Assembly: GCA_947167995.1 (NCBI GenBank) | Contig: CAMVKS010000019.1 | Coordinates: 1 to 46,600 of the forward strand | DNA from: an uncultured Prevotellaceae bacterium | Lineage (GTDB): Bacteria; Bacteroidota; Bacteroidia; Bacteroidales; Muribaculaceae | Reading direction: 5' to 3' | DNA length: 46,600 nt | Shown here: positions 42,484-46,600 of the stretch, piece by piece | Layout of the letters: every line of letters starts with the position of its first letter | How positions within the stretch are numbered: the stretch's first letter is position 1 | Program-made: the position numbers and the translations under genes | The notes under the pieces: model-generated | What the model saw: the letters and a program-made list of their open reading frames with translations, nothing else | The model's database searches: none | Told to the model about the DNA's origin: nothing

Positions 42484-42511
42484 ATAACAAGATAATAAGA
42501 AATTTCTTTAA

Positions 42512-44506
42512 TCAAAATCCTAAAATAATGTTGTAAATTATGGTCACATCGGTAGCTGTGATTGTGCCGTCGCCATTCACATCAAATAAAGGATTATACG
42601 TTACTTCACTATTTAAGATAAAATTGTAGAGGGTTGTGACATCACCACTCGTGACTGTGCCGTCGCCATCAACGTCGCCACCTGTAGCAAGGGAGAAAAT
42701 CGCATTGGCGTATGCTTTCCACTTGGTTTTATACGCCTCCACCGCATCGGCAAGCACATATATTTTTCTATCGTTGGCATTTCTACCAAAACAAGATGCC
42801 CCAATAGTAGGTGGAGTGGGTGCTAAACAATATACAGACTCAAGACTTTGGCAATAATAAAAAGCCATCACTCCTATAGATGTTAGTTCACTTCCCATTG
42901 TCACACGATTTAGACCTGAGCATGAATAAAAAGCTTGCTCACCTATAGTCTTGACCGATGGAAGGGAAATGTTTGTCAGGGCTCTGCAATTGTAAAAAGT
43001 ATAATTGCCAATGTTGATTATCAGGGGAGGAATAGTAATACTCTCCAAACCGCTACAAGAATAGAAAGCGTAAGAGCCTATGCTCGTTAATGTTTCGGGA
43101 AGTTCAAGAGATGTCAAACCTGAGCAACCCTGAAATGCGCGACTACCAATACTTAGCAATGCGTCAGGAAGTTCCAGGTTTGTCAGAGCTGAACACCCCA
43201 AGAAAGCGCAATCTCCTACTGATTTCACAGTGTTAGGAATTACGGTATTCCTGCAACCAAGCACCAATGTAGTACCTCCGATAATGGCATTGCAGCCATT
43301 AGGTGAGCTATAATAACTATTACCTGAGTCAACAGTAATCTCATTAAGTGATGCAGGGCAACCCCAAAATGAAGAGCTGGAAATCGATGTTAAAGAAGCT
43401 GGAATGGTAAGTGTCTCCAATCCGCAGTTTTCGAAGGCATAGTTTGCTAAACTTGTTACTTGATTGAAATCAACATTCTTCAATCCAGTACAACCTCTAA
43501 ATGCGTTCTGCTCTATTCTTTTCACAGAAGATGGGAACGAAATGCTTGTCATAGGCACACAATCATAGAAAGCGTCATTGCCAATGGTCGTGACAGTAGA
43601 TGGAATCACAGTGTTGCAGCACCCCAAGAGCACAGTGTTGGTTGCAGTGTTTATGAGTGCGTTGCATCCGCCACGAGAATCAAAGACCGGGTTGCCCTCA
43701 GCAACAACGATGGACTTCAATGTTTTGGCACAGCCCTGAAAGGCACCATTCAAAGTTGATGTTTCAAAATTAGTAAATGTTGCTGGAAGCACAAGACTCT
43801 CTATGGCACTTCCCTCAAAAGCATGCATATACACAGCAACAAGATTCTCGCTCCAAGTGACGTTTTTCAGTGAAGAACATCCACTGAACGCAGAGCCATG
43901 AATATGAGTTACTGAATTAGGCATATTGAAACTTTCAAGACTGGTGCATCCATAGAACATATAGGCAGTAATGGTCTTCAACTGATTGGGAAGAGTCACA
44001 TTTTTCAGTCCTGTGCACTCGTAAAACACATGACTGCCCATCGTAGCAACGGAATTGGGTATCGTGACCGAAGTGAGCGATGAGCAACGACATAATGCTG
44101 ATTCACCAATGCTTGTTACTGAAGATGGAATGTTTATGGAAGTCAAACCAGTACAATCCATAAAAGCACCTTCTCTTATGCTCTGAATGCCATTAGAAAT
44201 AACAACTTTAGTCAAGCCCTCACAATAACGGAATGCATATTCACCAATAGAAGCCACTGTGTAAGTGACACCCTGGTAGGTCACAGTAGCAGGAATAGTG
44301 AGATTGGCAGGAAGGTTGGTGTATCGCGGTTCCCAATTCCCTTCCAGTTCATAAGTGACATAGACTGTGGTCTCATTATACTTGTTGTAACACAGATCTC
44401 CCACTTTGAAGTCGTAGGCACTTGCCAATAGTGACCCAGTCATTGCAGTTATTACTGCTAAAATACGCAACCAAGCGCTAGTTTGTTTGCGAAATAATGT
44501 TTTCAT
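42512..44506 (-). CDS. Secreted BspA-like LRR protein with dockerin-like C-terminus
   Basis: The 664-residue protein (from the ATG at 44506) has a signal peptide (LRILAVITAMTGSLLASA), then YDFKVGDLCYNKYNETTVYV, and about 20 LRR_5 units (ITSIGEYAFRYCEGL-type) in residues 60-590, with longer irregular insertions where glycine/asparagine replaces the consensus. The end carries two calcium-loop repeats, DVDGDGTVTSGDVTTLYNFI and DVNGDGTITATDVTIIYNII, a dockerin type I pattern. The start is chosen because a promoter (44534-44564) overlaps the longer open frame from 44536. Likely surface or secreted adhesin. It sits between hydC and the second hydrogenase, and its stop is only 28 bases before that gene's start. 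Confidence 0.9.
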   Translation of the reverse strand: MKTLFRKQTSAWLRILAVITAMTGSLLASAYDFKVGDLCYNKYNETTVYVTYELEGNWEPRYTNLPANLTIPATVTYQGVTYTVASIGEYAFRYCEGLTKVVISNGIQSIREGAFMDCTGLTSINIPSSVTSIGESALCRCSSLTSVTIPNSVATMGSHVFYECTGLKNVTLPNQLKTITAYMFYGCTSLESFNMPNSVTHIHGSAFSGCSSLKNVTWSENLVAVYMHAFEGSAIESLVLPATFTNFETSTLNGAFQGCAKTLKSIVVAEGNPVFDSRGGCNALINTATNTVLLGCCNTVIPSTVTTIGNDAFYDCVPMTSISFPSSVKRIEQNAFRGCTGLKNVDFNQVTSLANYAFENCGLETLTIPASLTSISSSSFWGCPASLNEITVDSGNSYYSSPNGCNAIIGGTTLVLGCRNTVIPNTVKSVGDCAFLGCSALTNLELPDALLSIGSRAFQGCSGLTSLELPETLTSIGSYAFYSCSGLESITIPPLIINIGNYTFYNCRALTNISLPSVKTIGEQAFYSCSGLNRVTMGSELTSIGVMAFYYCQSLESVYCLAPTPPTIGASCFGRNANDRKIYVLADAVEAYKTKWKAYANAIFSLATGGDVDGDGTVTSGDVTTLYNFILNSEVTYNPLFDVNGDGTITATDVTIIYNIILGF

Positions 44507-44533
44507 AATTTTAGTTATTGTGGTTAAACAACG

Positions 44534-44564
44534 CAAAGATAACTATAAATCCCTAAACAACAAA
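44534..44564 (-). promoter_or_regulatory. Promoter of the second BspA-like gene
   Basis: On the minus strand TTTG (44564-44561), 19 bases, TATCTTTG (44541-44534). Its -7 box overlaps the first in-frame ATG (44536), so translation starts at the downstream ATG (44506). Confidence 0.7.
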
Positions 44565-44608
44565 ACACAGTTACACTTAATGATTGTTTTTACTGAATTA
44601 AAATAGAA

Positions 44609-44640
44609 AAACGGTCATGACCGTGATGGCATGACCGTTT
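44609..44640. terminator. Terminator after hydC
   Basis: AAACGGTCATG (44609-44619) and CATGACCGTTT (44630-44640) form a perfect 11-base stem, with T-rich sequence on the minus strand beyond it. It ends the hydrogenase transcript before the BspA-like gene. Confidence 0.85.
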
Positions 44641-44661
44641 TTTATAATTAGTTGTGGAAAA

Positions 44662-45144
44662 TTAGTTGTCCACCTCTTCGAGAATCTTTTGAACATCCTT
44701 AGGTTGGAGGCGTCCGTAAACCTTCTCGCCAATGGTTACCACTGGAGCAAGGCCGCAGGCACCCACACAACGCAGGCAGTCGAGTGAGAACTTGCCGTCG
44801 GGGGTAGTCTCACCTACCTCGATGTTGAGAATGCGCTTAATCTCCTCAAGCAACTTCTCAGAGCCACGCACGTAGCAAGCAGTACCGAGGCACACCGAAA
44901 TTGGGTGCTTGCCCTTTGGGGTCATGGTGAAGAACGAATAGAAAGTCACAACGCCATAGACCTTAGAGGCTGGGATATTGAGTTTGCGGGCGATGATGCG
45001 CTGCATCTCCTCGGGCAGGTAGCCATGAAGCGACTGTGCCTCGTGCAGGATGTTGATGAGCTCGCCTGGTTTGTTACCATGCTTGTCGCAGATGGCCTCC
45101 ACCTGCTCAATGACATTACATGCCAGTTTTATTTCTTTTGCCAT
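44662..45144 (-). CDS. hydC: NuoE/HydC-type [2Fe-2S] subunit of NADH-linked hydrogenase
   Basis: The 160-residue protein is a thioredoxin-like [2Fe-2S] subunit of the NuoE/HndA/HydC family. The cluster cysteines are in CLGTACYVRG (C-x4-C) and CLRCVGACGLAP (C-x3-C in CVGAC). The N-terminal helical part (GNKPGELINILHEAQSLHGYLPEEMQRIIA) and VYGVVTFYSFF are typical. In bifurcating hydrogenases HydC works with the flavin subunit HydB and HydA to couple NADH and ferredoxin to H2. Here it follows HydA by 29 bases. No NuoF/HydB gene is seen between or after them, so that subunit must lie beyond the right edge or elsewhere. Confidence 0.92.
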   Translation of the reverse strand: MAKEIKLACNVIEQVEAICDKHGNKPGELINILHEAQSLHGYLPEEMQRIIARKLNIPASKVYGVVTFYSFFTMTPKGKHPISVCLGTACYVRGSEKLLEEIKRILNIEVGETTPDGKFSLDCLRCVGACGLAPVVTIGEKVYGRLQPKDVQKILEEVDN

Positions 45145-45173
45145 AGTAGTATAAATAGGTTTTAGCCAATGGG

Positions 45174-46600
45174 TTACTTAATAGTTCTGTCAAAATAGTG
45201 AGTGTGCAAGAGGTGATGCGACTTCTCGCTCAGAGGCTCACCCAGGAATTCCTTGTAGAGCTTCTGGATGTCTGGATTCTCGTGGCTCTTGCGGATGGGC
45301 TTGCCCTCATCCTCGGCATAGAGAGCCTCGCAGCGCTTCTTGAGCACCTCGATGTTGCCGTGGTGGTAGGGCTGGCCAGCGCCGCCAATGCAGCCGCTGG
45401 GGCATGCCATGACCTCAACCACGTGATAGTCGAGCTCGCCAGCGCGAAGCTTGTCCATGATGATGCGGGCGTTGCTCAGCGTGTGAGCTACGCACACTTT
45501 GAGCTCAAAGCCGTTAAGGTCGATAGTGGCCTCGCGGATTCCTTCAAAGCCGCGCACCTCGTCGAAGTTGATGCGAGGCAGAGTCTTGCCAGTGTACACC
45601 TCATAGCATGTGCGCAATGCAGCCTCCATCACGCCACCAGTAACGCCAAAGATTGCGGCGGCACCAGTCGACTCGCCCAGTGGGCTGTCGAAGTTGCTCT
45701 CGGGCAGATTGGCGAAGTTGATGTTGGCGCGCTTGATCAGGCGAGCGAGCTCGCGAGTCGAGATGCTGTAGTCAACGTCGGGGTTGCCATCAACCTTGAA
45801 CTCCTCGCGTGTGCACTCAAACTTCTTGGCCAAGCAAGGCATGATAGAAACCACCACGAGCTTCTCGCGTGGAATGCCCATCTTCTCGGCCCAGTAGGTC
45901 TTGGCGATAGCACCAAACATCTGGGCTGGCGACTTAGCGCTCGAGGGATAGTCGAGCAGGTCGGGATAGTTGTGCTCAAAGAAGTTAACCCATGCAGGGC
46001 AGCACGACGTCATGATAGGCAGCTTCACGCTCTTGTCGCCAGCAAGGAACTTCTTGAGGCGGTCGAGAATCTCGGCGCCCTCTTCCATGATGGTGAGGTC
46101 GGCACCAAAGTCGGTATCGAACACATAGTCAAATCCCAGGTCGCGCAAGGCTGTAGCAAGCTTGCCGGTAACGATGGTGCCGGGAGCCATGCCAAATTCC
46201 TCGCCCAGGCCAAAGCGCACTGCGGGCGCTGGCTGAGCGATGACAATCTTGTCGGGGTTGGTGATGTCGTCAAGCAGCTGGTCGGTGTAGTCACGCTCGG
46301 TGAGCGCTCCCACGGGGCACACAGCCACGCACTGGCCGCAATAGGTACAGTCGGTGTCAACAAACATGCGGTCGAAGGTTGGAGCAATTGTAGTGTCAAA
46401 ACCACGACGGATAGCACCAAGCACGCCCACACTTTGCACATTATTACAAACACTCTCGCAACGGCGGCAGTAGATGCACTTCTCCATGTTGCGGGTGATA
46501 GCAGGTGTAACCTCGTTCTTGCGCTGACTCTTCTCTCCATCGTTGTAAGGCATCTGGCGGATGTTGAGGCGCATTACCAGTCGCTGCAGCTCGCAGTCGC
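45174..46600 (-). CDS. hydA: [FeFe]-hydrogenase large subunit, HndD/HydA type (runs off the right edge)
   Basis: The frame is open through the right edge; the residues before the first in-window ATG (46574) read DCELQRLV, the NuoG-like Cys-His site for an extra cluster, so the true N-terminus is outside. Within the window come two [4Fe-4S] motifs (CIYCRRCESVC, CTYCGQCVAVC), then the H-cluster domain with TSCCPAW, MPCLAKKFEC and EVMACPSGCIGGAGQPY. The last has Ser where Gly is usual (CPGGC). It is followed closely by hydC. This architecture is the HndD/HydA type of NADH-linked or electron-bifurcating hydrogenases, making H2 in the cytoplasm. Closely similar to, but longer at the N-terminus than, the hydrogenase at 40669. 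Confidence 0.93.
   Translation of the reverse strand, partial: DCELQRLVMRLNIRQMPYNDGEKSQRKNEVTPAITRNMEKCIYCRRCESVCNNVQSVGVLGAIRRGFDTTIAPTFDRMFVDTDCTYCGQCVAVCPVGALTERDYTDQLLDDITNPDKIVIAQPAPAVRFGLGEEFGMAPGTIVTGKLATALRDLGFDYVFDTDFGADLTIMEEGAEILDRLKKFLAGDKSVKLPIMTSCCPAWVNFFEHNYPDLLDYPSSAKSPAQMFGAIAKTYWAEKMGIPREKLVVVSIMPCLAKKFECTREEFKVDGNPDVDYSISTRELARLIKRANINFANLPESNFDSPLGESTGAAAIFGVTGGVMEAALRTCYEVYTGKTLPRINFDEVRGFEGIREATIDLNGFELKVCVAHTLSNARIIMDKLRAGELDYHVVEVMACPSGCIGGAGQPYHHGNIEVLKKRCEALYAEDEGKPIRKSHENPDIQKLYKEFLGEPLSEKSHHLLHTHYFDRTIK

Noticed and set aside
44507-44536. Ten-residue N-terminal extension of the second BspA-like protein
   Set aside because: The -7 box at 44534-44541 overlaps that ATG, and the signal peptide fits better from 44506.

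Overview
The window comes from a Bacteroidota chromosome, most likely a gut member of the Bacteroidales; a Muribaculaceae- or Prevotellaceae-like host is an inference from gene content. The evidence is promoters of the Bacteroidota type (TTTG, 19-21 bases, TAnnTTTG) before many genes, almost no Shine-Dalgarno sites, a sodium-pumping Nqr operon, BspA-type leucine-rich repeat proteins, FISUMP-type lipoproteins, DUF4836 and DUF5606 proteins, and HydABC-type [FeFe]-hydrogenase genes. I see no phage, insertion sequence, CRISPR array, tRNA or rRNA.

Layout. 1-1821 (minus) is the exbB-exbD-exbD motor that energises TonB-dependent transport. 2313-8193 (plus) is a complete nqrABCDEF operon. 8263-9169 (minus) is a small operon of an unannotated 43-residue secreted peptide and a metallo-beta-lactamase-fold lipoprotein. 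9369-10918 (plus) holds a cytidylate-kinase-like protein and an orphan polysaccharide-export lipoprotein. 10996-12360 (minus) is a stand-alone TrpB2-type enzyme, divergent from a His/Cys-rich small secreted protein and a TonB-dependent receptor (12501-15018), probably for metal uptake. 15149-24492 carries an S9 peptidase, a DEDDh exonuclease, a starch-binding-like protein with a dockerin-like tail, a MerR regulator, alaS, a DUF5606 protein and an NlpC/P60 lipoprotein. 24572-29154 has a BspA-like protein, comEC and aroE.

29155-33068 is the clearest accessory region: a hairpin-rich non-coding stretch, then twin lipoproteins that share a 485-base identical block but end in strongly divergent C-type-lectin-like tails. 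33477-35683 is a uracil permease and a tRNA-dihydrouridine synthase. 35703-39818 (minus) is a transmembrane Ser/Thr kinase whose extracytoplasmic part is homologous to the separate lipoprotein encoded next to it; this is my best candidate for an undescribed signalling system. 39936-46600 (minus) holds two different [FeFe]-hydrogenases, a NuoE/HydC subunit, TrmN6 and a second BspA-like protein with a dockerin-like tail.

Together the genes suggest a fermentative, glycan- and peptide-using gut anaerobe. Hydrogenases dispose of reducing power as H2, Nqr couples NADH oxidation to sodium export, ExbB/ExbD drives outer-membrane uptake, and many surface lipoproteins face the host or other microbes.
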